Shown here piece after piece: positions 15,076 through 22,250 of a stretch of DNA of 31,130 nucleotides. Position 1 is the stretch's first letter, and each line of letters opens with the position of its first letter. The notes beneath the pieces were generated by a model, which saw only the letters and a list, made by a program, of their open reading frames with translations, did no database searches and had not been told where the DNA came from. Source of the DNA: JAWLBW01 sp041687475 (GTDB lineage Bacteria > J088 > JAWLBW01); assembly GCA_041687475.1 (NCBI GenBank), contig JAWLBW010000014.1:1-31130 (forward strand). Direction: 5' to 3'. The position numbers were made by a program, and so were the translations under genes.

Positions 15076-17331
15076 ATGACTTTCCGTCTGCAATGGGGCC
15101 TTGCCGTCGCGGCCGTACTGCTGCTGGCGCCTGTCGCCCAGGCACAGCTGCAGTCGCCGTTTCCGGGCGGCGCTATTCCTCAATTCGTTCAACCGCTTCC
15201 GCAACTGAGTGCGGCCGGCGGTTCCATCACCACGGTTTCGGGCAATGGATCGCTCACCATGCGCATGTGCGAGTTCAAGGCGAGAATTCTTCCGCCCGGA
15301 ACCTTCAGCCCCGGTGTACAGCCCGAAACCTGGGTGTGGGGCTATGTGCCGGGCGACAGCTGCCCCACCACGACGCAGGATACCTACTTCGGGCCGGTGG
15401 TCGTGGCCACACGTAACGTACCGACCGAGGTGCGCTATGTGAACGAACTGGGCGACGCGTCGGCGACCAATGTACTCGCCTATAAGAAGAGCGTCGACCA
15501 GACCCTCGACTGGGCCGATCCGCTCAATGACGAAGCCAACGCCTGCGCCAAAGCCGAGACGATTCCGGCATACGGCTCGTACTGCGCTTCGAATTACGCC
15601 GGTCCGGTGCCGGCCGTGGCGCACCTGCACGGCGGCGAGGTTCCGGCCGAAATCGACGGCGGCCCAATGGCCTGGTTTACCAGCGACGGCAATTATCAGG
15701 GCAGCGCCTATTATTCGGCGCCCTTCACCTCAGCCGGTGGAAACGAGGCCGTCTATCGCTACCCGAACAGTCAGGAGGCAGCTCCGCTGTGGTTTCACGA
15801 TCATACCCTCGGAGCGACGCGCCTGAACGTTTACGCCGGTCTGGCCGGCGCCTGGGTACTGACCGATCCCGACATGAACCTCCCGGCGAATCTACCCGGA
15901 CCGGCCGAAACCATTCCACTGGTGATTCAGGACCGTATGTTCGACACGAACGGGCAACTGTTCTACCCGGCCGACAGCTACGGCGGCATTCTCTGGGTTC
16001 CCAACCCCGATCACCCCTACTGGGTGCCTGAGCACATCGGCGACACCATCGTCGTAAATGGCAAGGCGTGGCCCTACCTGAACGTCGAGCCGCGACGATA
16101 CCGATTCATCGTCCTCAACGGTTCGCAGGCCCGCACCTACGCACTGTTTCTTGAAAATCGGGCTTCGGAAACGCCCGGACCGTCGATGTACGTCATCGCC
16201 ACCGATGGCGGCTATCTCGACGCCCCGGCACCGCTCAATGCCGCCGGGGGAGAAAAACTCATCGTCATGCCGGGCGAGCGGTACGAGGTCATCATTGACT
16301 TCGGCGGTCTACCGGCCGGAACGAACCTCGTCATGCGCAACACGGCGCGCAACCCCTACCCCTTCGGCGATACGCCCAAAGGTTCGACCGACGGCCGCAT
16401 CATGCAGTTTCGGGTGACCTGCGGCGCATCGGGGTGCCCGACGACCGACGAAAGCTACGATCCGGCGGCAGGAACACCGCTGCGCTCGGGCACCGATACG
16501 ATCAAGCGACTCGTCAATCCGGCTACGGGCACGCTGCCTGCCGGAGTTACGGTCGACCAGAATCGCCAGCTTACGCTGAACGAGGTCATGAAAGGCCCGT
16601 CGACGGCCATCGATCCGGTTACCGGCTTGCTCACCGACTATCCCGGCGGACCGTTGAAGGTTCTTCTTAACAATACCCCTATGATGGGCAGCCATACCCG
16701 AACGCACAACGACTTCGTACCCGTCTCGCTGGGCAACCTGAGCCTGGGCTTTTCGGAGCTGCCCGAAGAAGGCGAGACGGAAATCTGGGAATTCGTCAAC
16801 CTCACCGCCGACGCCCACCCGATACACCTGCACCTTGTTCAGTTTCAGTTGTTGAACCGCCAGAACTTCAACGTCAACCGCTACACCAAGGCCTATGAGG
16901 CAGCGTTCCCGGCCGTTGCGGGCGACCCCGTGTGTACAGGCGGCGTCTTCTGCCCGGGCTTCGGGCCCCCGCTTGATTACAACACGGGCAACCCCCGGGC
17001 ACTGGGCGGCAACCCAGACATCACACCCTATCTCCAGGGCCCCGTACGCGCCCCCCTGCCCCAGGAGGCCGGATGGAAGGACACGATCGTCGCCCTGCCC
17101 GGCACGATAACCCGCATCGCCGTGCGGTGGGCGCCCACCGACATACCCGTGGCCGCGCCGGCAAGCCAGACGTACTTCCCGTTCGATCCGAGCAACAGTC
17201 TGGGTTACGTCTGGCACTGTCACATTCTCGACCATGAAGATAACGAGATGATGCGCCCCTTCCTTGTCGAGCTGAACCCCCTCGCGCCGATTCCGCCTCT
17301 GCGGCCGTTCGTGAAGGGAATCGACTACTGA
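15076..17331 (+). CDS. Secreted multicopper oxidase
   Basis: A 751-residue exported enzyme expected to oxidise a phenolic, bilirubin-like or metal substrate and reduce O2 to water. A Sec signal peptide (about 1-23: a hydrophobic VAAVLLLAPV then AQA cleavage) starts the protein. All four copper-ligand motifs are present in order: HLHG at 183-186, WFHDH at 239-243, HPIHLH at 581-586 and HCHILDHEDNEMM at 714-726, giving the type 1 and trinuclear sites with a Met as probable axial ligand. It is longer than CotA-type laccases (about 510), with extra sequence before the first motif and a cysteine-bearing insert between the third and fourth. CotA/bilirubin-oxidase type is favoured by HPIHLH and the ending HEDNEMM. 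The gene stands alone and ends at a hairpin. Confidence 0.9.
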   Translation: MTFRLQWGLAVAAVLLLAPVAQAQLQSPFPGGAIPQFVQPLPQLSAAGGSITTVSGNGSLTMRMCEFKARILPPGTFSPGVQPETWVWGYVPGDSCPTTTQDTYFGPVVVATRNVPTEVRYVNELGDASATNVLAYKKSVDQTLDWADPLNDEANACAKAETIPAYGSYCASNYAGPVPAVAHLHGGEVPAEIDGGPMAWFTSDGNYQGSAYYSAPFTSAGGNEAVYRYPNSQEAAPLWFHDHTLGATRLNVYAGLAGAWVLTDPDMNLPANLPGPAETIPLVIQDRMFDTNGQLFYPADSYGGILWVPNPDHPYWVPEHIGDTIVVNGKAWPYLNVEPRRYRFIVLNGSQARTYALFLENRASETPGPSMYVIATDGGYLDAPAPLNAAGGEKLIVMPGERYEVIIDFGGLPAGTNLVMRNTARNPYPFGDTPKGSTDGRIMQFRVTCGASGCPTTDESYDPAAGTPLRSGTDTIKRLVNPATGTLPAGVTVDQNRQLTLNEVMKGPSTAIDPVTGLLTDYPGGPLKVLLNNTPMMGSHTRTHNDFVPVSLGNLSLGFSELPEEGETEIWEFVNLTADAHPIHLHLVQFQLLNRQNFNVNRYTKAYEAAFPAVAGDPVCTGGVFCPGFGPPLDYNTGNPRALGGNPDITPYLQGPVRAPLPQEAGWKDTIVALPGTITRIAVRWAPTDIPVAAPASQTYFPFDPSNSLGYVWHCHILDHEDNEMMRPFLVELNPLAPIPPLRPFVKGIDY

Positions 17332-17338
17332 CCATATC

Positions 17339-17378
17339 GGGAGCTTCGTGCAGATGCATGCGGCTGTGCGAAGCTCCC
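17339..17378 (+). terminator. Hairpin after the multicopper oxidase gene
   Basis: A perfect 10-base-pair inverted repeat, GGGAGCTTCG and CGAAGCTCCC, encloses a 20-base loop that can itself partly pair. It starts 7 bases after the stop. There is no T-run, so termination is inferred. Confidence 0.55.
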
Positions 17379-17640
17379 CTATCTCAACCCGCTTAGTACC
17401 CAAACAGCTCGCCCGGTGAGCGCGGGGCACTTTCCCCAGAGTGCCGCATCAGCCCTTACCGCTTCGGGTTTCGACCGTCCCGAATCTGCCATCGCTTCCA
17501 ACCGCCCCACTTCAATCAGTGAGAAGAAGCCGAACAGGGGCAAGCCCGTCCTTTGCTTGCTTACAAACCGGCGTAATCACCCCCTACGCGACAGCTCACC
17601 CCTTTTCGTTCCCCACCGGGTAGATGTCCTCCTTTCACGG
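17379..17640. other. Intergenic DNA with no recognised feature
   Basis: The stretch before the first lipoprotein promoter shows short reading frames only, none with a ribosome site or family resemblance. I see nothing else in it. Confidence 0.4.
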
Positions 17641-17653
17641 TGGCTGCACATTG

Positions 17654-17686
17654 CCAGGCTGGTATTTTTTTCAACTCGGCTATACT
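17654..17686 (+). promoter_or_regulatory. Lipoprotein promoter, copy 1
   Basis: An interrupted palindrome, CCAG-G-CTGG (17654-17662), then an 18-base spacer holding a run of seven T, then -10 TATACT (17681-17686). The ATG is 22 bases after the -10 and is preceded by GAGGAGG. The same block occurs before the other two copies. Confidence 0.6.
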
Positions 17687-17707
17687 CCGACCGAGAGGAG
17701 GGTACCG

Positions 17708-18145
17708 ATGTATAGAGCGCTTTTAATTCTGATAACCCTTTCGATTGGCTGCGGTTCCTTCAACGTCGAACCGCTTGAAGAGGTGCCCCTCGAAAACAAC
17801 TTCAAACCCGGTCGGTGGCTGTTCACGGTAGAAACCGAGCCGCTGTTCGCTTCCGAAGACAAATACGTCGAATGCTACCTGGAGATTGACAGGAATGAAG
17901 ACACTCTCTACGCCGAGACATCGGATTGCCCCCTCATCGGAGATCATAGTTTCAAAGGGTCGGTAGAGGAGAACAACGAGTTTTTCCTTCGCACCTCGGT
18001 GGAAGATGCGACTCGAATTTATCGCTTCGAGGGTACCTATTCAATAGATGGCAAGCAAGCGTGGGGCATCGCGCGATATTCCAGAAGCAGTTTTGTCGAC
18101 TACCAGGTATGGGAATATGACTTTCAGGCAGAGTATTCGTTTTAG
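17708..18145 (+). CDS. Small lipoprotein, paralogue 1
   Basis: A 145-residue putative outer-envelope lipoprotein of unknown function. The signal (MYRALLILITLSIGC) ends in a lipobox (LSIGC) with the lipidation Cys at residue 15. The mature part begins with a Glu- and Pro-rich linker (EPLEEVPLENNF), then GRWLF, a Cys-bearing strand (VECYLEI), a second Cys (SDCPL), alternating polar and hydrophobic strands and a terminal 'VWEYDFQAEYSF'. A conserved pair of cysteines could form a disulfide; a small beta-barrel or lipocalin-like fold is possible but unproven. The ATG at 17708 was chosen over a longer start because GAGGAGG lies just upstream and all three copies share it. Confidence 0.8.
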   Translation: MYRALLILITLSIGCGSFNVEPLEEVPLENNFKPGRWLFTVETEPLFASEDKYVECYLEIDRNEDTLYAETSDCPLIGDHSFKGSVEENNEFFLRTSVEDATRIYRFEGTYSIDGKQAWGIARYSRSSFVDYQVWEYDFQAEYSF

Positions 18146-18227
18146 TACCTGGGAAAGGCTGACGTACTTCGAATGCCACGGTTGATCGTTGATCGGGTGA
18201 TGGGGAGAGGGGCGATTGGCTGACCTG

Positions 18228-18259
18228 CAGACCGTCAGACTGTCAGACCGTCAACGGCC
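18228..18259. repeat. 8-base tandem array, copy 1
   Basis: CAGACCGT, CAGACTGT, CAGACCGT, CAACGGCC at exact 8-base spacing. The array, with its upstream sequence GGCTGACCTG, is repeated after lipoprotein 2 at 18929. Just before it, GTTGATC occurs twice in tandem (18181-18194). Confidence 0.7.
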
Positions 18260-18371
18260 CATCCTCGCGGCTGACTGCCTATATTTTGGTCGGCCTCGGC
18301 AAAGGTAACTGCCGGTTCAGGCCTTCGTCTTTCACGAACCATACGTTCTCCTCCAAGACTGCGGCACATCG

Positions 18372-18403
18372 CCAGGCTGGTGTTTTTTTAACTCGGCTAT
18401 ACT
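18372..18403 (+). promoter_or_regulatory. Lipoprotein promoter, copy 2
   Basis: CCAG-G-CTGG at 18372-18380, a 17-base spacer with seven T, and TATACT at 18398-18403. The ATG at 18425 is again 22 bases after the -10 and follows GAGGAGG. Confidence 0.6.
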
Positions 18404-18424
18404 CCGACCAAGAGGAGGGTACCG

Positions 18425-18856
18425 ATGTATAGAGCGCTTTTGATTTTGATAACCCTTTCGGTTGGCTGCGGTCCCTTCAGCCTCGAGCCACCTGAAGAGG
18501 TGCCCCTCGAAAACAACTTCATGCCGGGGCGCTGGCTCTTCAGGGTAGAAACCAAGCCGCTCTTCGCTTCCGAAGACAAATACGTCGACTGCTACCTGGA
18601 AATCAGAAAAGATGAAGACCGGCTTACCGCCGAGGCTGAAGATTGCGAGCTGATAAATAACATTTCGCTCAAAGGAATGGTCCAGGAGGGCAATCGTTTT
18701 TTTCTGCGCTCGCCAGACGGGTACCTAAAGTATTACATCCTTGGCGATTACGGTGATGACGGTACGCAAGCCTTCGGAAGTATCCAGTTTTGGGATGATC
18801 TCGTCCTGAACCACCAGGTCTGGAAATATGAATACTTTGCAGAACGTATCGAATGA
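18425..18856 (+). CDS. Small lipoprotein, paralogue 2
   Basis: A 143-residue lipoprotein nearly identical to paralogue 1 over the signal, lipobox (LSVGC) and linker (EEVPLENNF). It shares FASEDKYVDCYLEIRKDED and the second Cys (EDCEL). The central and C-terminal parts have diverged: it has 'SLKGMVQEGNRFFLRS' and ends 'VWKYEYFAERIE'. The first half is therefore better conserved with paralogue 1, while the 'KGMV-EGN' and 'FAER' segments are shared with paralogue 3. It arose by tandem duplication together with its promoter. Function unknown. Confidence 0.8.
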   Translation: MYRALLILITLSVGCGPFSLEPPEEVPLENNFMPGRWLFRVETKPLFASEDKYVDCYLEIRKDEDRLTAEAEDCELINNISLKGMVQEGNRFFLRSPDGYLKYYILGDYGDDGTQAFGSIQFWDDLVLNHQVWKYEYFAERIE

Positions 18857-18928
18857 CGCAAAGGGAAGCAGGGCCGACCGTCGAAGGGGAGGTGGGGTGA
18901 TAGGGAGAGGGGGAGACTGGCTGACCTG

Positions 18929-18960
18929 CAGACCGTCAGACTGTCGGACCTACAGACCGT
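18929..18960. repeat. 8-base tandem array, copy 2
   Basis: CAGACCGT, CAGACTGT, CGGACCTA, CAGACCGT, preceded by GGCTGACCTG exactly as in copy 1. The third unit has diverged from its partner. A perfect 12-base palindrome (ACGGCA-TGCCGT, 18975-18986) follows. Confidence 0.7.
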
Positions 18961-19039
18961 CAGTAACGCGCCCCACGGCATGCCGTCCGACGGCCTTGGG
19001 AATTGGGGATTGTGACGTGCTGCTCCTACATGTCTTCAG

Positions 19040-19084
19040 TCCCGGAGGGACGACTCAGTTGTAGCCCGGGACGTAAGTCCTGGG
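19040..19084. repeat. Double-hairpin element, copy 1
   Basis: Hairpin one is TCCC-GGA-GGGA (19040-19050). A 14-base linker leads to hairpin two, CCCGGGAC-GTAA-GTCCTGGG (19065-19084), with one G-T pair. A second element of the same architecture follows at 19109. It resembles dispersed 'CCCGGAGGG' elements I recall from several environmental phyla; the comparison is from memory. Confidence 0.65.
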
Positions 19085-19108
19085 TGCCTGTAAGAGAAGA
19101 TATCTGAA

Positions 19109-19154
19109 CCCCGAAGGGGTGACTTATCCATGGCCGGGGGTGATAACCCCGGGC
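19109..19154. repeat. Double-hairpin element, copy 2
   Basis: Hairpin one is CCCC-GAA-GGGG (19109-19119), then a linker beginning TGAC, then a hairpin pairing CCGGGG (19134-19139) with CCCCGG (19147-19152). Base changes relative to copy 1 keep both stems paired, which suggests selection for structure. Confidence 0.65.
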
Positions 19155-19216
19155 TCTCCGTGCAACAGGCCTTTGTCTTTCAACGCAGACACTCTCCCCT
19201 CAGGTCACAGAAATCG

Positions 19217-19251
19217 CCAGGCTGGCCTTTTTTTTTTAACTCGGCTATACT
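19217..19251 (+). promoter_or_regulatory. Lipoprotein promoter, copy 3
   Basis: CCAG-G-CTGG at 19217-19225, a 20-base spacer with ten T, and TATACT at 19246-19251. The ATG at 19273 is again 22 bases after the -10. Only the T-run length separates this promoter from copies 1 and 2. Confidence 0.6.
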
Positions 19252-19272
19252 CCGACCGTGAGGAGAGTACCG

Positions 19273-19698
19273 ATGCATAAAGCGCTTTTGATTCTGATAA
19301 CCCTTTCGATTGGCTGCGGTTCCTTCAGTTTCGACGTGCCTGAAGAGATGCCCCTCGAAAACAACTTCATGCCGGGGCGGTGGCTGTTCACCATAGATAC
19401 CGACTCGAAAGGCGCCGAAAAATTTGAACCCTGTTATCTCGAAATACGAAAAGATGAAGACAAACTCTCTGCGAAGACCGAAGAGTGCCCGCTCGCCAAA
19501 GGTGACTCACTCAAGGGAATGGTAGAGGAAGGAAACAAGTTTTACCTTCTCGCGGACGACTACGGGGATCAGCTTTCGTTCAGAGGAGTATACGGCAGTG
19601 ACGGGAGTGAGGCGTACGGAGGTGTAAGTTATACGAGGGATAGCATATTTACGTACGCCAATTGGTCGTATGAGTTCTTCGCTGAGCGTGAAGACTAA
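19273..19698 (+). CDS. Small lipoprotein, paralogue 3
   Basis: A 141-residue lipoprotein. The signal MHKALLILITLSIGC with lipobox LSIGC, the linker (VPEEMPLENNFMPGRWLF), the Cys strand (FEPCYLEIRKDED) and the second Cys (EECPL) match the other two copies. It lacks the 'LFASEDKY' segment, replaced by 'SKGAEKF', and ends 'WSYEFFAERED'. The ATG at 19273, with GAGGAG upstream, is chosen over an in-frame GTG five codons earlier by comparison with the paralogues. It converges on pcrA and ends 65 bases before a shared hairpin. Confidence 0.8.
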   Translation: MHKALLILITLSIGCGSFSFDVPEEMPLENNFMPGRWLFTIDTDSKGAEKFEPCYLEIRKDEDKLSAKTEECPLAKGDSLKGMVEEGNKFYLLADDYGDQLSFRGVYGSDGSEAYGGVSYTRDSIFTYANWSYEFFAERED

Positions 19699-19737
19699 GA
19701 GACTGCGGCCGCACGCCCAGCCGTCCGACCGCCTTGA

Positions 19738-19772
19738 GAATCGAGGATTGTGGATTGAGGATTCGAGATTAT
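19738..19772. repeat. Heptad array, GGATTGN family
   Basis: GAATCGA, GGATTGT, GGATTGA, GGATTCG, AGATTAT at exact 7-base spacing. The last two units overlap the left arm of the hairpin at 19763-19796. Confidence 0.75.
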
Positions 19773-19796
19773 CGGCTTGTCAGCCGATAATCTCGA
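19763..19796. terminator. Bidirectional hairpin containing the pcrA stop codon
   Basis: A perfect 15-base-pair stem with a TGTC loop; the left arm is 19763-19777 (TCGAGATTATCGGCT). The pcrA stop codon (19780-19782) lies in the loop and right arm. It separates the convergent lipoprotein 3 and pcrA genes. No T-run is present. Confidence 0.65.
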
Positions 19797-22011
19797 TAGG
19801 AACGAAGCGGGCCATGATCTTCTTCACGCCCACCGGGAACTTGACCGTCAGCTTGGGATTGTCGGCGTCGCCTTCCACATAAACGACAAGGCCCTCGCCG
19901 AACGACGGGTGGCGCACCTTCTGGCCCTGCTTGTACTTGCCTTCGGGCTTGGCCGGACGGCGTAGCACCGTCTTCTGGGCCGGCGGTTGCGGCGCGCGGG
20001 GCTGGAACTCGGGGTCGTATTCGACCGATCGGCCGTAGCCCGTTCCGCTTCCCGAAGCAGGCATGTTCAGCCACGCCGGCTTTTCGGGCTGAATGTGGTT
20101 GATCAGCTCGCGCGGAATGTCGGCCAGGAACTGACTGGGGTGGAACATTTCGAACTCGCCCCACAAGCGGCGGCGCTTCGAGTGGCTCATGAACAGCCGC
20201 TTCTCGGCCCGCGTGATGCCCACATAGCACAGCCGGCGCTCTTCCTCGAGCTGCTCCATGTCGCCTTGGCTGCGGCTGTGCGGAAAAATCTTCTGCTCCA
20301 TGCCCACCAGAAACACGACCGGGTACTCGAGCCCCTTGGCCGAGTGCAGGGTCATAAGCGTCAGCTGCTCGCCGTCGTCGACCGTATCGAGGTCCGATAC
20401 CAGGGCAACCTGATCGAGGTATTCGGGCAGGCCGGCATCGGGGTTGCGCTCTTCGAACTCGCCCATGGCCGACAGAAGTTCACCCAGGTTTTCGAGGCGG
20501 GTGCGGGCTTCCTCGGTGTTTTCGTGCTCGAGGTTCGCCTTGTAACCGGTCTTCTCGATGGCGAGCGCGGCAAACTCGCGAATGCCGAGGTTCACCATCT
20601 CATCGCGCAGCGTGTCGAGCAGGTTGGCGAATGCGCGCACCTTCGGTCCGGCGGCGCCGGCGATGTAGCCGGTCGAAACCGCTTCGCGGGCGGCAATGAG
20701 CAGGTCAATCCGGTGCTCGCGCTGATAGGCGTCGATGCGGTCGAGGCTGGTCTTGCCGATTCCCCGCGCAAAGGCGCCGATGATACGGCGGAAGCTGATG
20801 GTGTCGCGGCCGTTCAGCAGAAAGCGCAGCAGGCTGAGTACGTCCTTGATCTCCTTGCGATCATAGAACTTCATGCCGCCCACGATCTGATAGGGAATCC
20901 GTGCCCGCAAGAGCGCTTCTTCAAACACGCGCGACAGCGAGTTCATGCGGTACATGATGGCCAGGTCGCGCAGCGAGCGTCCGTTGCGTACCTCTTCCTG
21001 TATGTGCTGAAGGACCCAGCTGGCCTCGTCGCGGTCGTCTTCGGCCGTGTACAGGGTAATCGGCTCGCCGGGGGGATTATCGGTCCACAATTCCTTGGGC
21101 AGCGGCCGCGGATTCTTCTCGACCACCCGTTGGGCTGCGGTGAGAATGTTTTTCGTGCAGCGGTAGTTCTGCTCGAGCTTGATGACCGCGGCGCCCGGAT
21201 AGTCGCGGTGAAAGTCGCGAATGTTGCGAATGTCGGCGCCGCGCCAGCTGTATATGCTCTGGTCGTCGTCGCCCACCACGCACACGTTCTGGTGCTGCTC
21301 GGCCAGGTGCTTCACGAGCAGGTACTGCGCGCGATTGGTGTCCTGGTACTCGTCGACCAGAATGTAACGGATGTTCTGCTGATAGCGCCCCAACACATCG
21401 GGTGCTTCGCGGAAGAGGGTCAGCGTCTGCAGCAGCAGATCGCCGAAATCCATGGCATTGTTGCGTTCCAGCTCGGCCTGATAGGCCTCGTAAACCTCGG
21501 CCGCCTTGTCGTGAAACATGCTCATGCTGCCGCGGCGGGCCGCTTCCTTCGGCAGAAGACCCTCGTTCTTGGCCTTATCGATCATCGAAGCCACGGCGCG
21601 CGGGGCATACCGTTCGGCGTCGAGCTTCAGCTGCGCGACGACCGACTTCAGCACATCGAGCTGTTCCTTATCGTCGTAAATGACGAACTGCGGATCGCGG
21701 CCGATGGCCTGAATGTGATTGCGCAGAATGCGCACGCAGGCCGAGTGAAAGGTGCTGACCCAGAGGTCCATGGCCGAGGGCCCGAGCAGCTTACGAAGAC
21801 GCTCGCGCATTTCGCCGGCGGCCTTATTCGTAAAGGTCACGGCGAGAATTTCGGCCGGGTGCACCCCGTGGTTGAGCACGAGATTGGCAATACGGTAGGT
21901 CAGCACCCGGGTCTTGCCCGAGCCCGCGCCTGCCAGCAACAGAACAGGGCCGTCGACGGTGGTAACACCCTGGCGCTGTTCGGGATTCAGATCTTGTAGA
22001 AGGGTCTCCAT
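19780..22011 (-). CDS. pcrA: ATP-dependent DNA helicase PcrA/UvrD
   Basis: A 743-residue superfamily 1A 3'-5' helicase acting in nucleotide excision and mismatch repair and in removing recombinase from DNA. Motifs: a Q-motif region LNPEQRQGV, Walker A AGAGSGKT (27-34), ILAVTFTNKAAGEMRERL, Walker B ILVDEYQDTN, VVGDDDQSIYSWRGAD, LEQNYRC, LMTLHSAKGLEYPVVFLVGM and YVGITRAEKRLFMSHS. The tail carries the PcrA-type 'KVRHPSFGEGLVVYVEG' domain. The start at 22011 (METLLQDLNPEQ) is preferred; the frame stays open 65 codons upstream but that stretch has no helicase similarity and would overlap the promoter. The gene is divergent from the carotenoid operon, with no obvious functional link. Confidence 0.95.
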   Translation of the reverse strand: METLLQDLNPEQRQGVTTVDGPVLLLAGAGSGKTRVLTYRIANLVLNHGVHPAEILAVTFTNKAAGEMRERLRKLLGPSAMDLWVSTFHSACVRILRNHIQAIGRDPQFVIYDDKEQLDVLKSVVAQLKLDAERYAPRAVASMIDKAKNEGLLPKEAARRGSMSMFHDKAAEVYEAYQAELERNNAMDFGDLLLQTLTLFREAPDVLGRYQQNIRYILVDEYQDTNRAQYLLVKHLAEQHQNVCVVGDDDQSIYSWRGADIRNIRDFHRDYPGAAVIKLEQNYRCTKNILTAAQRVVEKNPRPLPKELWTDNPPGEPITLYTAEDDRDEASWVLQHIQEEVRNGRSLRDLAIMYRMNSLSRVFEEALLRARIPYQIVGGMKFYDRKEIKDVLSLLRFLLNGRDTISFRRIIGAFARGIGKTSLDRIDAYQREHRIDLLIAAREAVSTGYIAGAAGPKVRAFANLLDTLRDEMVNLGIREFAALAIEKTGYKANLEHENTEEARTRLENLGELLSAMGEFEERNPDAGLPEYLDQVALVSDLDTVDDGEQLTLMTLHSAKGLEYPVVFLVGMEQKIFPHSRSQGDMEQLEEERRLCYVGITRAEKRLFMSHSKRRRLWGEFEMFHPSQFLADIPRELINHIQPEKPAWLNMPASGSGTGYGRSVEYDPEFQPRAPQPPAQKTVLRRPAKPEGKYKQGQKVRHPSFGEGLVVYVEGDADNPKLTVKFPVGVKKIMARFVPIEIIG

Positions 22012-22023
22012 GGCGAAGGGCTT

Positions 22024-22051
22024 ATTGTAACATCTGGGGCGAAAAGACCAA
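22024..22051 (-). promoter_or_regulatory. Possible pcrA promoter
   Basis: On the minus strand: -35 TTGGTC (22046-22051), a 16-base spacer, and -10 TACAAT (22024-22029), 12 bases before the pcrA ATG. The short leader is a weakness. Confidence 0.4.
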
Positions 22052-22250
22052 GCGCACGGGCCCGACGAGAACGCGATTCTTCTCCTCTTCCCCCCTATGA
22101 AATCGACCTTTTCTCGTGCTAATGTCGTTCCCATCGGCATGGGGTGCAAACCAGTAAAGGCCGGGGAGCGCTGTGAATTCGGAAAACGCCCCACGAAAAC
22201 GCTCAAACTTGTGCCTTGCGCGGTTTCACCCGTCGTGGTAAAACGTTCAT

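Noticed and set aside
18181..18968. CRISPR array in the lipoprotein spacers
   Set aside because: The units are 8 bases with no spacers between them, and there is no repeat of 23-40 bases and no cas gene.
19987..21999. 670-codon plus-strand open frame opposite pcrA, and other long antisense frames (3655-4752, 5840-6940, 7743-8810, 13068-14291, 16309-17430)
   Set aside because: They lie opposite genes with clear motifs, have no domain pattern or ribosome site, and arise from the GC-rich codon bias that suppresses stops on the complementary strand.
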